From Prescottella defluvii (lineage in GTDB: Bacteria; Actinomycetota; Actinomycetes; Mycobacteriales; Mycobacteriaceae), in contig NZ_JPOC01000005.1 of assembly GCF_000738775.1 (NCBI RefSeq), positions 1 through 64,000 on the forward strand: a stretch of 64,000 nt of DNA. Reading direction: 5' to 3'. Positions 18,793 through 30,022 of this stretch are shown piece after piece. The translations under genes were made by a program, and so were the position numbers. Under the pieces are notes generated by a model. The model did not search any database. It was given only the letters and a program-made list of their open reading frames with translations, and was not told the DNA's origin. The stretch's first letter is position 1. Each line of letters opens with the position of its first letter.

Positions 18793-19586
18793 TCGACCTG
18801 ACAGCCGGGGCACCAGAACAGGTTGCGCCCCTTCATGACAGCGTGAGCGATCGGCGTGCCGCAGATGCGGCACGCCGATCCTGCTCTGCGGTAGGTGTAG
18901 GTGCGCGGCCGGTCCTTCGCGTAGGCCGGGTCGCCGTGGTCGTCCTCGGGACGCACGACGTGCATCTTGCCGCGCCGCACGCCGACGTTCATCAGGTCGA
19001 CGAGGTCGGCCCACATCGCGTCGAACTCGGTGCGGCCCATGCGCTTGCCGGGACGTTCGGGATGGACGTTGTGCCGGAACAGGATCTCGGCGCGGTAGAC
19101 GTTGCCGACGCCGGCCAGTACGGCCTGGTCCATGAGCAGCGCACCGATCGGCGTCTGCGACTTCGAGATCCGGGCCCAGGCCCGGTCGGGATCGGCGTCA
19201 CTGCGGAGTGGGTCGGGGCCGAGCCGGGCTTCGATGGCCGCGACCTGCGGCGGATGCAGCACCTCGCACGCTGTGGGTCCGCGCAGGTCGGTCCCGTGGT
19301 CGGCGCCGATCATGCGCATTCGGACCTGTCCGACGGGGGCGTCGAGCGGCACGGCGGACTCGGTGAACTTGCCGTACAGGCCCAGGTGGACGTGCACCGC
19401 GAGACCGTTCTCGTAGTGGTGCCACAGGTGTTTGCCCCACGCGTCGGAACGCACGAGGACGCGGCCGTCGATCAGGGCCGCGTCCTCGGCGAATCTGCCC
19501 TGTGGGCTCGACACCGCCACCGCGGATCCCGCGAAACGCCGCTGATGCAGGCGCGCGAGACGGTGCAGGGTGTGGCCCTCGGGCAA
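18789..19586 (-). CDS. nei: Fpg/Nei family DNA glycosylase (endonuclease VIII, Nei1-like)
   Basis: This 265-aa bifunctional glycosylase/AP lyase removes oxidised pyrimidines from DNA. The catalytic Pro2-Glu3 are visible (PEGHTLHR), which fixes the start at the TTG at 19586. The helix-two-turn-helix contains LLMDQAVLAGVGNVYRAE, and the C-terminal zinc finger is CRICGTPI...WCPGC. Order and sequence match M. tuberculosis Rv2464c. It lies 19 bp upstream of nothing else on its strand except the convergent 17980-18792 gene and follows rpiB by 19 bp, so rpiB-nei are probably co-transcribed. Confidence 0.93.
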   Translation of the reverse strand: MPEGHTLHRLARLHQRRFAGSAVAVSSPQGRFAEDAALIDGRVLVRSDAWGKHLWHHYENGLAVHVHLGLYGKFTESAVPLDAPVGQVRMRMIGADHGTDLRGPTACEVLHPPQVAAIEARLGPDPLRSDADPDRAWARISKSQTPIGALLMDQAVLAGVGNVYRAEILFRHNVHPERPGKRMGRTEFDAMWADLVDLMNVGVRRGKMHVVRPEDDHGDPAYAKDRPRTYTYRRAGSACRICGTPIAHAVMKGRNLFWCPGCQVD

Positions 19587-19605
19587 GGTGACTACCTAGT
19601 TTTCG

Positions 19606-20088
19606 TCAGGCTTCGGGGGCCGCGGGCACGGCCGGCGCGACGCCCGTCTTCTCGTACTCGGCGAGGATGTCGATGCGGCGCTGGTGACGCTCCTCGTCGG
19701 ACCACTCGGTGGCGAGGAAGGCGTCGACGATCGCGAGGGTCTCCTCGAGCGAGTGCATGCGGCCGCCGATACCGATGAGCTGCGCGTTGTTGTGCTGGCG
19801 GGCCAACTGCGCGGTCTCGACGCTCCACGCGAGGGCGCAGCGCGCGCCGGGGACCTTGTTCGCGGCGATCTGCTCGCCGTTGCCGCTGCCACCGAGGACC
19901 AGGCCGAGGCTGCCCGGATCGGCGACGACGCGGCGGGCCGCCTCGATGCAGAACGCCGGGTAGTCGTCGACGGCGTCGTAGACGTGTGCACCGCAGTCGA
20001 TGGCCTCGTGGCCGTTCGCGGTGAGGTGTTCGATGATCTGGTTCTTGCGTTCGAAGCCGGCGTGGTCGGCACCCAGGTATACGCGCAT
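19606..20088 (-). CDS. rpiB: Ribose-5-phosphate isomerase B
   Basis: This 160-aa enzyme interconverts ribose 5-phosphate and ribulose 5-phosphate in the pentose phosphate pathway. The N-terminal YLGADHAGFE phosphate/substrate motif and LGGSGNGEQIAANKVPG are present. The Glu in GNGEQ replaces the Cys base of enterobacterial RpiB, as known for M. tuberculosis RpiB. Length is normal, with an Ala/Pro-rich C-terminal tail. The ATG at 20088 has only a weak ribosome-binding site. It sits just upstream of nei and below a strong hairpin. Confidence 0.95.
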   Translation of the reverse strand: MRVYLGADHAGFERKNQIIEHLTANGHEAIDCGAHVYDAVDDYPAFCIEAARRVVADPGSLGLVLGGSGNGEQIAANKVPGARCALAWSVETAQLARQHNNAQLIGIGGRMHSLEETLAIVDAFLATEWSDEERHQRRIDILAEYEKTGVAPAVPAAPEA

Positions 20089-20108
20089 GACGTCAATTCT
20101 GACAGGTC

Positions 20109-20147
20109 ACGTCGTCGCGGCGCCCCTCGGGGACGCCGCGACGACGT
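20109..20147 (-). terminator. Hairpin between nitroreductase gene and rpiB
   Basis: A perfect 14-bp stem (20109-20122 with 20134-20147) with an additional CCCC/GGGG inner helix lies 20 bp before the rpiB start and 20 bp after the preceding stop. It probably terminates or attenuates the upstream transcript. Confidence 0.75.
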
Positions 20148-20166
20148 CACGCTCGGACCGTCGACG

Positions 20167-20808
20167 TCAGTCGAACTGGGGATCCTCGTTGCGGCTGCGC
20201 TTGAGTTCGAAGAAGTGCGGGTAGGACGCGAGGGCGACGGTGCCGTCCCAGACCTTGCCGGCGTCCTCGCCCCGCGGGATGCGCGAGAGCACCGGGCCGA
20301 AGAAGGCGGTGCCGTTGACGTGAATGGTGGGGGTGCCGACGTCGTCGCCGACCTTGTCCATGCCGGCGTGGTGGCTGCGGCGCAGTTCGACGTCGAACTC
20401 GTCGGCGTCCGCGGCCGCTGCCAGTTCGGCGGGCAGGCCCAGTTCGGCGAGAGCCTCGGCGACGACGTTCGTCAGGTCCTGGTTGCCGCCGTTGTGGATC
20501 CGCGTTCCCATCGCGGTGTAGAGCGGCAGGAGGATCTCGTCACCCCGCTGCTGGGCAGCGGCGATGAGGACCCGCACCGGGCCCCACGCCCTGCTCATCT
20601 TCTCGCGGTACTCCTCGGGCAGCTCCCTGCCTTCGTTGAGCACGGCCAGGCTCATGACGTGGAAGTTGGCCTCGATGTCGCGCACCTTCGTGACCTCGAG
20701 GATCCACCGCGAGGTGATCCAGCACCAGGGGCACAGGGGGTCGAACCAGAAGTCGACGGTGTCCTTCTCGCCGGGCTTGCCGGGGTTTGTCTGTGCTTCC
20801 GCGCTCAC
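20167..20808 (-). CDS. DsbA-fold mycothiol-dependent nitroreductase (Rv2466c family)
   Basis: This 213-aa DsbA-like protein carries the active-site CPWC ([14 protein letters not shown], about residue 25) at the start of the thioredoxin fold, followed by a helical insert and the cis-Pro loop [10 protein letters not shown]. It corresponds to M. tuberculosis Rv2466c, described as a mycothiol/mycoredoxin-linked reductase that activates nitro prodrugs, and occupies the same place beside rpiB. The GTG at 20808 is chosen because GAGGGAG precedes it; upstream codons would add unlike sequence. It is cytoplasmic, without a signal peptide. Confidence 0.9.
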   Translation of the reverse strand: MSAEAQTNPGKPGEKDTVDFWFDPLCPWCWITSRWILEVTKVRDIEANFHVMSLAVLNEGRELPEEYREKMSRAWGPVRVLIAAAQQRGDEILLPLYTAMGTRIHNGGNQDLTNVVAEALAELGLPAELAAAADADEFDVELRRSHHAGMDKVGDDVGTPTIHVNGTAFFGPVLSRIPRGEDAGKVWDGTVALASYPHFFELKRSRNEDPQFD

Positions 20809-20961
20809 GCGTGTCTCCCTCGTCCTGCGGTGTGACAGATCCGCGTCACACCTCTCGACTGATAGACAACCATGCACGTTCGGAAAGCCTTCCCGCACGC
20901 CCCGAAGCAACGTTACTGTCGATGGAGGACAGCCGGTAACCACCCTGGAACGGAGCCTGCC

Positions 20962-22203
20962 GTGACGTCCCACGAGTCATCGAATCGCACGTTCGTCATC
21001 GTCGGCGGCGGCCTGGCCGGCGCCAAGGTCGCGGAATCGTTGCGAGCCAGAGATTTCGACGGATCCATCGTCCTCCTCGGCCAGGAGGATCACCTCCCCT
21101 ACGAGCGGCCACCCCTCTCGAAGGAACACCTCGCCGGCAAGAAGGATCTGCCTGATTTCACAGTGCTGCACGGTGACTGGTACCGAGACCACCGCGTCGA
21201 TCTGCGTCTGGGGACCACCGTCACGGCCCTCGATCGCGACCGCCGGTGCGTGGTCCTGCCGGACGGGTCGACGCTCGGCTACGACCGTCTCGCGCTCGCG
21301 ACCGGATCCCGATCCCGTCGCCCACCGATTCCGGGCGCGGACGCGACGGGGGTGCACTACCTGCGCACCGTCGACGAATCCGACGCGCTGATCGAGGCGC
21401 TCTCCCCGGATGCCCGGTTGGTGATCGTCGGCGCGGGTTGGATCGGACTCGAGGTCGCGGCGGGCGCGCGCGGACGCGATGTCGCGGTCACCGTCGTGGA
21501 GTCGGCCGAGTTGCCACTGCTCGCGGCGTTGGGCCGGGAGATGGGTGCGGTGTTCGCCGATCTGCACCGCGAACACGGCGTCGATCTCCGCTTCGGGGCC
21601 AAGGTCGAGGAGATCACCGTCACCGACGGACGCGCCGACGGCGTCCGGCTCGGCGACGGGACGGTGCTGCCCGCCGACGCGGTGCTGGTCGCGGTGGGCG
21701 CGCAGCCCAACATCGAGATCGCCGAGGCCGCGGGGCTTTCCGTGGACGGCGGCGTCCTCGTCGACGGCACGCTGACGACCAGCGATCCGCACATCGTCGC
21801 GGTCGGTGACATCGCGGCGCAGCAGCACCCGCTGCTGGCGGCCCGGGTCCGCGTCGAGCACTGGGCCAACGCGCTGAACCAGCCGGCGGTCGCGGCCGCG
21901 ACCATGCTCGGCCATCCGGTCGAGTACACCAACCTGCCGTACTTCTTCACCGACCAGTACGACCTGGGCATGGAGTACGTGGGCTGGGCACCGGAGTACG
22001 CGACGGTCGTCACCCGCGGCGACGTCGGGGGCCGAGAGTTCCTGGCGTTCTGGCTCGACGAGGACAACCGCGTCATGGCCGGTATGAACGTCAACATCTG
22101 GGACGTCACCGACGACATCAAGGCGCTCGTCGCGTTCTCCGGTCCGGTCGACCCCGAACGCCTCGCCGACCCCACCGTTCCGCTGCCCACCCTCCTCCCC
22201 TGA
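20962..22203 (+). CDS. NAD(P)/FAD-dependent ferredoxin reductase (rhodocoxin/putidaredoxin reductase type)
   Basis: This 413-aa flavoprotein passes electrons from NAD(P)H through FAD to a ferredoxin that serves P450s or dioxygenases. The FAD-binding Rossmann motif [14 protein letters not shown] lies at residues about 15-28, the NAD-binding [14 protein letters not shown] at about 157, and the second FAD motif [13 protein letters not shown] at about 273. [11 protein letters not shown] is the family block. The GTG at 20962 follows GGAACGGAG. No ferredoxin is adjacent; the P450 at 28785 is a possible but unproven client. Confidence 0.92.
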   Translation: MTSHESSNRTFVIVGGGLAGAKVAESLRARDFDGSIVLLGQEDHLPYERPPLSKEHLAGKKDLPDFTVLHGDWYRDHRVDLRLGTTVTALDRDRRCVVLPDGSTLGYDRLALATGSRSRRPPIPGADATGVHYLRTVDESDALIEALSPDARLVIVGAGWIGLEVAAGARGRDVAVTVVESAELPLLAALGREMGAVFADLHREHGVDLRFGAKVEEITVTDGRADGVRLGDGTVLPADAVLVAVGAQPNIEIAEAAGLSVDGGVLVDGTLTTSDPHIVAVGDIAAQQHPLLAARVRVEHWANALNQPAVAAATMLGHPVEYTNLPYFFTDQYDLGMEYVGWAPEYATVVTRGDVGGREFLAFWLDEDNRVMAGMNVNIWDVTDDIKALVAFSGPVDPERLADPTVPLPTLLP

Positions 22204-22204
22204 C

Positions 22205-22271
22205 CCCGCGTTTTGCGCACTTGTCGCGCCTCGGACCTCGGAACGGCCGCGATAAGTGCGCAAATCGCGGG
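22205..22271. repeat. Near-perfect inverted pair of the intergenic repeat unit
   Basis: Arms of 24 bp at 22205-22228 and 22248-22271 match at all but two positions and flank a 19-bp spacer. They share TTTTGCGCACTTGTCGCG with the unit at 11-34. The element begins one base after the reductase stop codon and ends 63 bp before pepN, so it may serve as a transcript terminator for the reductase. Confidence 0.85.
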
Positions 22272-22334
22272 AGGACGGGGACGCGTGATGGGATAGCAGT
22301 GAGTCGATTGTCCATCCGTGATGAGGAGATCTTT

Positions 22335-24917
<2,583 letters not shown>

Positions 24918-24941
24918 CCTGCGCGTCCGGCCCCGGAAACG

Positions 24942-25002
24942 CCGGTGACCCGATGTCACAGCGGTTCAGTTCGACTGAACGCATGTGACATCGGGTCACC
25001 GG
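24942..25002. terminator. Composite bidirectional hairpin between pepN and DUF5130 gene
   Basis: A perfect 19-bp outer stem (24942-24960 with 24984-25002) encloses a 7-bp inner stem (GTTCAGT-TCG-ACTGAAC) separated by a 3-nt internal loop. It lies between convergent genes, so it should stop transcription from both sides. Confidence 0.88.
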
Positions 25003-25024
25003 GGGTGAAGCGGAAAGTGCGGGA

Positions 25025-25504
25025 CTACTTCGGGGCGATCGCGGCGCTCATGACGCGCAGCGCCGAGACGAGACCGTCGATGAGGTCACCCTCGCCGAAG
25101 GACCCGACGGCGGCGGTGACGCCGAGCTGCGTGACCCGATCCGTGACCCGGTTCGCGACGCCGCGGCCACCGCGGACCTCGATCACCCGCTGGTTCGGCG
25201 ACACGGCGATCAGGATCGACCGGTCGGCCTCCGGGGTGTTCGGGAAGACCGCGTCCGCGCCGGCGGCCGGGTTCTCGCCCAGATCGCCGACGTAGATGTT
25301 GAAGCGCACCTTGGTCGACCGCGTCGCTTCCGTCAGGGCGACGTCGAGGCGCACCAACTGCTCGGTGGTGAACGGCAGCAGGTCGGCGAAGGGCTCGCCG
25401 ATGCGGTGCACGCCGGAGATGCGGCCGCCGGAGGTCACGACGGTGCCCATCGGCAGATCCGCCGCTGCTACCGACGAGGACTGGAGAACGTCACCACTTG
25501 CCAC
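25025..25504 (-). CDS. DUF5130 / TPM-fold protein
   Basis: This 159-aa protein resembles Rv2468c-type DUF5130 proteins, related to the TPM domain. Visible features are an N-terminal linker, FTTEQLVRLDVALTEATRSTKVRFNIYVGDLG and RSILIAVSPNQRVIEVRGGRGVANRVTD, an alternating strand pattern like TPM domains. No signal peptide or membrane segment is seen. The GTG at 25504 lies inside the end of ctaJ (14-bp overlap), so the two genes are translationally coupled. This link suggests a job in respiration or membrane quality control, but no function is shown by sequence. Confidence 0.8.
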   Translation of the reverse strand: MASGDVLQSSSVAAADLPMGTVVTSGGRISGVHRIGEPFADLLPFTTEQLVRLDVALTEATRSTKVRFNIYVGDLGENPAAGADAVFPNTPEADRSILIAVSPNQRVIEVRGGRGVANRVTDRVTQLGVTAAVGSFGEGDLIDGLVSALRVMSAAIAPK

Positions 25505-25739
25505 TTGCCGAACCTCCGATCAGATCTGCACCGGCAGCGTGTCCGCTGTGGTGACCGTGCGTGGTCACCTCGTCGACAGCGCTCCACAGGACCGGCTGAT
25601 GGGTCCAGCGCTGACCGAGTCGGTACTCGGTCGGAACGAATCCGGGCGACTTCTTGGTCATGTAGGACGGGACCGCGACAATCGCGATCACCAGTACGGG
25701 GATCCCTACGAATATCAGCACTGTCTCGAGAATGCTCAC
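25491..25739 (-). CDS. ctaJ: aa3-type cytochrome oxidase subunit CtaJ
   Basis: This 82-aa protein has one N-terminal membrane helix (ETVLIFVGIPVLVIAIVAV) followed by a polar C-terminal part with YRLGQRWTHQPVLWSA and a His/Gly tail. That pattern matches CtaJ, the small accessory subunit found in the mycobacterial bcc-aa3 supercomplex (the M. smegmatis gene lies in the same pepN-HNH neighbourhood, from memory). The GTG at 25739 gives the correct N-terminus. It overlaps the DUF5130 gene by 14 bp. The only alternative reading is an unassigned small membrane protein. Confidence 0.75.
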   Translation of the reverse strand: MSILETVLIFVGIPVLVIAIVAVPSYMTKKSPGFVPTEYRLGQRWTHQPVLWSAVDEVTTHGHHSGHAAGADLIGGSASGKW

Positions 25740-25788
25740 GACGCAAACCGTAGCCGAGTCCTGCCGAAATGGAAGTGTCGGGGCCGAA

Positions 25789-26472
25789 TCAGGCCGCACC
25801 CTCGCCGAGATAGGGAAGCCAGGTGGGATGTACCTCGGTGGTGGTCGACAGCAACCGCCAGTGCGGCCCGGAGGGCGGCACGAGCGCCGTCCGGAGGGTC
25901 CACCCCAGCTCGGTGAGCAGTTTGTCCGCTTTTCGGTGGTTGCACGGCGCGCAGCACGCGACGCAGTTCTCCCACGAGTGCCCGCCGCCACGGCTGCGCG
26001 GTACGACGTGATCGATGGTCTCGGCCTTGTCCCCGCAGTACCCGCAGCGGAAGCGGTCACGGTGCATGAGCGCGGCGCGGGTCATCGGGACTCGGGTCCG
26101 GTACGGAACCCGGACATAGTTGCGGAGTCGGATGACGAACGGAACCTGGAGGGCACAGCCCTCGGAGTGGACCACGGGACCGAGCGGGTCCTCGTGAACC
26201 GGGTCGGCTTTGTCGCAGACCATGAGCACGACGGCGCGGCGCGCGGGCAGCGCGGTGAGAGGTTCGAACGTGGCGTTGAGGAGCAGCACCCGACGTTTGT
26301 TCCAGGAGGTCCGGGAAGTCCAGGAAGTCTCGGTGCCGAGACTCGGCAGACCGAGCCCGGACGATCCGGGCTCGGGGATGACATGCAGCGGAAAAGCCCC
26401 CAGCGTGCGGTCTCCCCGCACGTCAGTGGGCACGAGTTGTCGATGCGCTCGCGCGCTCTGTCGATGTGTCAT
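25789..26472 (-). CDS. HNH endonuclease family protein
   Basis: This 227-aa protein has a C-terminal HNH/ββα-metal nuclease domain: two CxxC pairs (CGYCGD and CCAPC), then ETIDHVVPRSRGG with the catalytic His, ENCVACCAPCN and HRKADK (about residues 140-190). The N-terminal part (VLLLNATFEPLTALPARRAVVLMV) is the conserved block of the Rv2469c family, which is chromosomal and found in most actinobacteria rather than mobile. The ATG at 26472 follows GCGGAGG; upstream open frame is shadow. Its target nucleic acid is unknown. It is divergent from glbO. Confidence 0.9.
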   Translation of the reverse strand: MTHRQSARAHRQLVPTDVRGDRTLGAFPLHVIPEPGSSGLGLPSLGTETSWTSRTSWNKRRVLLLNATFEPLTALPARRAVVLMVCDKADPVHEDPLGPVVHSEGCALQVPFVIRLRNYVRVPYRTRVPMTRAALMHRDRFRCGYCGDKAETIDHVVPRSRGGGHSWENCVACCAPCNHRKADKLLTELGWTLRTALVPPSGPHWRLLSTTTEVHPTWLPYLGEGAA

Positions 26473-26649
26473 GCGACCTCCGCGAAGACTGACCCCAGTT
26501 GACCACGGATGATCGGCGTCCGCACACCCATTTCCGGGAAAAAATCTGCGGCACGGACGGTGAACGAACGGTGGCGCACCCCACGTCCGTGCGCGCCGGG
26601 CGGTCCTCGAGGCATGCTCGACTCGAAACCGGGCACAATGGGACGGGAC

Positions 26650-27057
26650 ATGACTGAAACGAACCCCACCACGCAGCAGACCTTCTACGAGGCGGTCGGC
26701 GGAGCTGAGACGTTCCGCAAACTCACCGCGCGCTTCTACGAGGAAGTCGCGAAGGACGAGGTGGTCCGACCGCTGTATCCCGAGGAGGACCTCGGGCCGG
26801 CCGAGCGCCGCATGCGCATGTTCCTCGAGCAGTACTGGGGCGGACCGCGCACCTACTCGGAGGAACGTGGGCATCCACGCCTGCGGATGCGCCACAATCC
26901 GTTCCGGATCGGCCCGATCGAGCGGGACGCGTGGCTGCGGTGCATGCACACCGCGATCGCCTCGATCGACGAGCAGACGCTTGACGAACCACACCGCCGC
27001 GCGCTGATCGACTACATGGACATGGCGGCGGCGTCGATGGTCAACTCGCCGGTGTAG
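26650..27057 (+). CDS. glbO: Truncated hemoglobin, group II (trHbO)
   Basis: This 135-aa group II truncated haemoglobin binds O2 tightly and is proposed to interact with the terminal oxidase or detoxify reactive species. Visible residues are the B10 Tyr in RFYEEV, the proximal His in RLRMRHNPF (F8) and the G8 Trp in [32 protein letters not shown] is nearly identical to M. tuberculosis GlbO. The ATG at 26650 matches the family N-terminus. It lies in the Rv2469c-Rv2470-Rv2471 order. The 177-bp region upstream contains a TTTCC-G-GGAAA dyad at about 26530. Confidence 0.96.
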   Translation: MTETNPTTQQTFYEAVGGAETFRKLTARFYEEVAKDEVVRPLYPEEDLGPAERRMRMFLEQYWGGPRTYSEERGHPRLRMRHNPFRIGPIERDAWLRCMHTAIASIDEQTLDEPHRRALIDYMDMAAASMVNSPV

Positions 27058-27114
27058 AAACACCACGGCCGCATACCGCTTCAGCGGCCCGCCGATGCGG
27101 CACTATTGGTGGCT

Positions 27115-28719
27115 GTGACCATCCGTGAGGACAAGTCCGCGGCCCACGAACCGTCCGACTCCCGGTCGTGGTGGTCCGACGCGGTCTTCTACCAGGTGTA
27201 TCCGCGGTCGTTCTCCGACTCGAACGGCGACGGCATCGGCGACCTGGGTGGTGTGATCGACCGACTGGGCTATCTCGAGCTGCTGGGTGTCGATGCGCTC
27301 TGGCTCAGTCCGGTGATGCGCTCACCGATGGCCGATCACGGCTACGACGTCTCCGACCCCCGGGACGTCGATCCCCTGTTCGGCGATCTCGCGACCATGG
27401 ACGAGCTCATCGCTCAGGCGCACGCCCGCGGGATACGGGTGACGATGGACCTCGTCCCCAATCACACGTCCAGCGAGCACCCGTGGTTCCGGGAGGCTCT
27501 CGCGGACCGTCCCGGCGGCCGCGCCCGGGACCGCTACATCTTCCGGGACGGACGTGGCCCGGACGGCGCAGAGCCGCCCAACAACTGGCCGAGCGTCTTC
27601 GGCGGGCCGGCGTGGACACGGATCACCGAACCGGACGGCACTCCCGGCCAGTGGTACCTGCACATCTTCGCACGCGAGCAGCCGGACCTGAACTGGAACG
27701 ACCCCGAGGTGTTCGCGGACCTGGAGCAGACCCTCCGGTTCTGGCTGCGCCGCGGCATCGACGGGTTCCGCATCGACGTGGCGCACGGCATGGCCAAGCC
27801 GGAGGGGCTCCCCGACCACGACTGGGCCGGCAACGAACTCCTGAAGAACGACGACGACGATCCGCGCTTCGACAACCCGGCCGTGCACGAGATCCATCGC
27901 GGTATCCGCCGGGTGATGAACGAGTTCCCGGACGCGGTGGCGGTCGGCGAGATCTGGGTGCGCGACAACGAGCGGTTCGGCCGGTACATCCGCCCCGACG
28001 AACTGCACCTGGGCTTCAATTTCCGGCTCGCCGAGACGGTGTTCGCCGCCGATGCGGTCCGCGCCGCGATCGAGAACTCGCTCGACGCGGTGGCGCGGGT
28101 CGGCGGCACCCCGACCTGGACGCTGTCGAATCACGACGTCGAACGCGAGGTGACCCGGTACGGCGGCGGCGCCCGCGGTGTGGCCCGCGCCCGCGCGATG
28201 GCCCTGGTGGAGTTGGCGTTGCCGGGGGCGGCGTTCATCTACAACGGTGGCGAGCTCGGCCTGCCGAACGTCGATCTCCCCGACGCCGTCCTCCAGGACC
28301 CGACATGGGAGCGATCCGGGCATACCGAGCGCGGTCGCGACGGGTGCCGGGTCCCGGTGCCGTGGGAGGGTGACCGCCCGCCCTTCGGCTTCTCGACGAC
28401 CCCCGACACGTGGCTGCCGATGCCGCCGCAGTGGACGGCACTGACCGTGGAGTCCCAGCTCGAGGACGTCGACTCGACGCTGTCGCTGTACCGCGCGGCG
28501 CTCGAGTTGCGAGCCAGGCTGCCGGAGTGTTCGGGGCCCGGAATCGATTGGTACGGAAGCCCTCCCGGCTGTTTCGCATTCCGCCGCACCGGCGGTCTGA
28601 TCTGCGTGTTGAACGCGACGGACGGCCCGATCGAACTCCCGCCGGGCACGGTCGTGCTCTCGAGCGCACCCCTCGTCGACGGGCTGCTTCCGGCAGATTC
28701 GGCCGCCTGGATGGTCTGA
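27115..28719 (+). CDS. aglA: Alpha-glucosidase, GH13 family (AglA-like)
   Basis: This 534-aa GH13 enzyme hydrolyses alpha-glucosidic bonds in maltose-, trehalose- or sucrose-type sugars in the cytoplasm. The (beta/alpha)8 barrel motifs are DLVPNHTS, GFRIDVAHG (Asp nucleophile), VGEIWV (Glu acid/base) and LSNHDVER (Asp). It begins with YQVYPRSFSDSNGDGIGDLGG, the oligo-1,6-glucosidase-type block. It corresponds to Rv2471. The start is uncertain: TTG 27106, GTG 27109 and GTG 27115 are all in frame without a clear ribosome-binding site. It is 58 bp from glbO and ends 65 bp before the P450. Confidence 0.92.
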   Translation: MTIREDKSAAHEPSDSRSWWSDAVFYQVYPRSFSDSNGDGIGDLGGVIDRLGYLELLGVDALWLSPVMRSPMADHGYDVSDPRDVDPLFGDLATMDELIAQAHARGIRVTMDLVPNHTSSEHPWFREALADRPGGRARDRYIFRDGRGPDGAEPPNNWPSVFGGPAWTRITEPDGTPGQWYLHIFAREQPDLNWNDPEVFADLEQTLRFWLRRGIDGFRIDVAHGMAKPEGLPDHDWAGNELLKNDDDDPRFDNPAVHEIHRGIRRVMNEFPDAVAVGEIWVRDNERFGRYIRPDELHLGFNFRLAETVFAADAVRAAIENSLDAVARVGGTPTWTLSNHDVEREVTRYGGGARGVARARAMALVELALPGAAFIYNGGELGLPNVDLPDAVLQDPTWERSGHTERGRDGCRVPVPWEGDRPPFGFSTTPDTWLPMPPQWTALTVESQLEDVDSTLSLYRAALELRARLPECSGPGIDWYGSPPGCFAFRRTGGLICVLNATDGPIELPPGTVVLSSAPLVDGLLPADSAAWMV

Positions 28720-28745
28720 CACCGCCGGCCGGCGGGCACACTCGA

Positions 28746-28778
28746 ACCCTTGACAAAAAGGGTGATGTGTCTCACTGT
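28746..28778 (+). promoter_or_regulatory. Promoter with operator overlapping the -35 of the P450-tetR operon
   Basis: TTGACA (28750-28755) lies 17 bp before CACTGT (28773-28778); the transcript would begin at or one base from the P450 ATG, so it may be leaderless. The -35 is embedded in a perfect dyad, ACCCTT-N6-AAGGGT (28746-28763), which is positioned to block RNA polymerase and is a likely operator for the TetR gene in the same operon. Confidence 0.6.
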
Positions 28779-28784
28779 CGAAAC

Positions 28785-30020
28785 ATGACGACGACAGTGT
28801 CCGGCCAGGCGTCCTACGTGCCCCGCTCCGGCGAGTCCTGGCGCGACCCGTGGGGGATGTACGCCGCACTGCGCGACCACGACCCCGTCCACAATGTCGT
28901 GCCCGCGAACTCCCCCGCCGACGACTTCTGGGTGCTCACCCGGCACGCGGACGTGTACGAGGCGTCGCGCGACGCGGGGACGTTCTCGTCCGCCGAGGGA
29001 CTGACCATGACCTACGGCGAACTCGACAAGATCGGGCTCCGGGACAATCCCCCGCTGGTGATGCTCGACCCGCCCGTCCACACGCAGTTCCGCCGCCTGG
29101 TCGCCCGCGGGTTCACACCGCGCCAGGTGGAGGCCGTCGAACCCGAGGTGCGCAGGTTCGTCGTCGAGCGACTCGAGGAACTGCGGGCCGCCGGCGAGGG
29201 CGACATCGTCACGGCGCTGTTCAAGCCGCTGCCCAGCATGGTCGTCGCCCACTATCTGGGCGTGCCGGCGGAGGACCGCGGGCAGTTCGACGGTTGGACG
29301 GACGCGATCGTCGCGGCCAACGCCACCGGGGATCCACTCGATGCGGCGAACGCCGTCGGCGAACTGATGGGCTACTTCGGCGGGCTCATCGAACGGCGTC
29401 GGGCCGAGATCGGCAAGGGCGCCGCGGGCGACGACACCATCTCGCACCTCGTGGCGGCCGGGGTCGGCGCCGACAGCGACGACATCTCGGGACTGCTGTC
29501 GATCCTCGGGTTCGCCTTCACGATGGTCACCGGCGGGAACGACACCACGACCGGAATGCTGGGCGGCGCAGTGCAACTGCTCACCCAGCGCCGGGATCAG
29601 CGGGAACTGCTGCTGGCCGATCCGTCGCGCATCAACGGCGCCATCGAGGAACTGCTGCGACTGACGTCCCCCGTGCAGGGACTGGCCCGCACCACCACCC
29701 GCGACGTCACCATCGACGACGTCACGATCCCCGCCGACCGCAAGGTGCTGCTGGTGTACGGCTCCGCGAACCGTGATCCGCGGGTGTACGGGCCGGACGC
29801 CGAGGAACTCGACGTGCTGCGCAATCCGCGTCAGATCATGACGTTCAGCAACGGCAACCACCACTGCCTCGGTGCTGCCGCCGCACGAATGCAGGCTCGG
29901 GTGGCGCTCGAGGAACTGCTTGCGCGCTGCCCGGACTTCGAGGTCGACATCGACGGCGTCGAGTACGCCGCCGGCAACTACGTCCGCCGGCCCACCCACG
30001 TCCCGTTCCGCGCCGGATAG
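28785..30020 (+). CDS. Cytochrome P450 monooxygenase
   Basis: This 411-aa soluble bacterial P450 has the heme-binding loop FSNGNHHCLG with Cys361 as ligand, the ExxR motif in IEELLRLTSP and an I-helix MVTGGNDTTT in which Gly-Gly-Asn-Asp stands for the usual A-G-x-D/E-T. The LVMLDPPVHTQFRRLVARGFT block is typical of actinobacterial steroid- and lipid-type CYPs (class I, needing ferredoxin and reductase). The exact CYP family cannot be fixed by eye. The ATG at 28785 is at the predicted transcript start. It is co-transcribed with the TetR gene 2 bp downstream. Confidence 0.93.
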   Translation: MTTTVSGQASYVPRSGESWRDPWGMYAALRDHDPVHNVVPANSPADDFWVLTRHADVYEASRDAGTFSSAEGLTMTYGELDKIGLRDNPPLVMLDPPVHTQFRRLVARGFTPRQVEAVEPEVRRFVVERLEELRAAGEGDIVTALFKPLPSMVVAHYLGVPAEDRGQFDGWTDAIVAANATGDPLDAANAVGELMGYFGGLIERRRAEIGKGAAGDDTISHLVAAGVGADSDDISGLLSILGFAFTMVTGGNDTTTGMLGGAVQLLTQRRDQRELLLADPSRINGAIEELLRLTSPVQGLARTTTRDVTIDDVTIPADRKVLLVYGSANRDPRVYGPDAEELDVLRNPRQIMTFSNGNHHCLGAAAARMQARVALEELLARCPDFEVDIDGVEYAAGNYVRRPTHVPFRAG

Positions 30021-30022
30021 CC

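Noticed and set aside
17878-19014. Upstream extension of the dinB frame to 800 codons
   Set aside because: The added part is antisense to the membrane-anchored protein gene and lacks the Y-family fold; the true start is in the SOS box.
25789-26472. HNH protein as a mobile homing endonuclease or restriction enzyme
   Set aside because: Its place and N-terminal block match the conserved Rv2469c family, and no methylase or intron is adjacent.
27057-27114. GCCGCAT/ATGCGGC inverted repeat between glbO and aglA as a terminator
   Set aside because: Short arms, long loop and no T-run; too weak to call.
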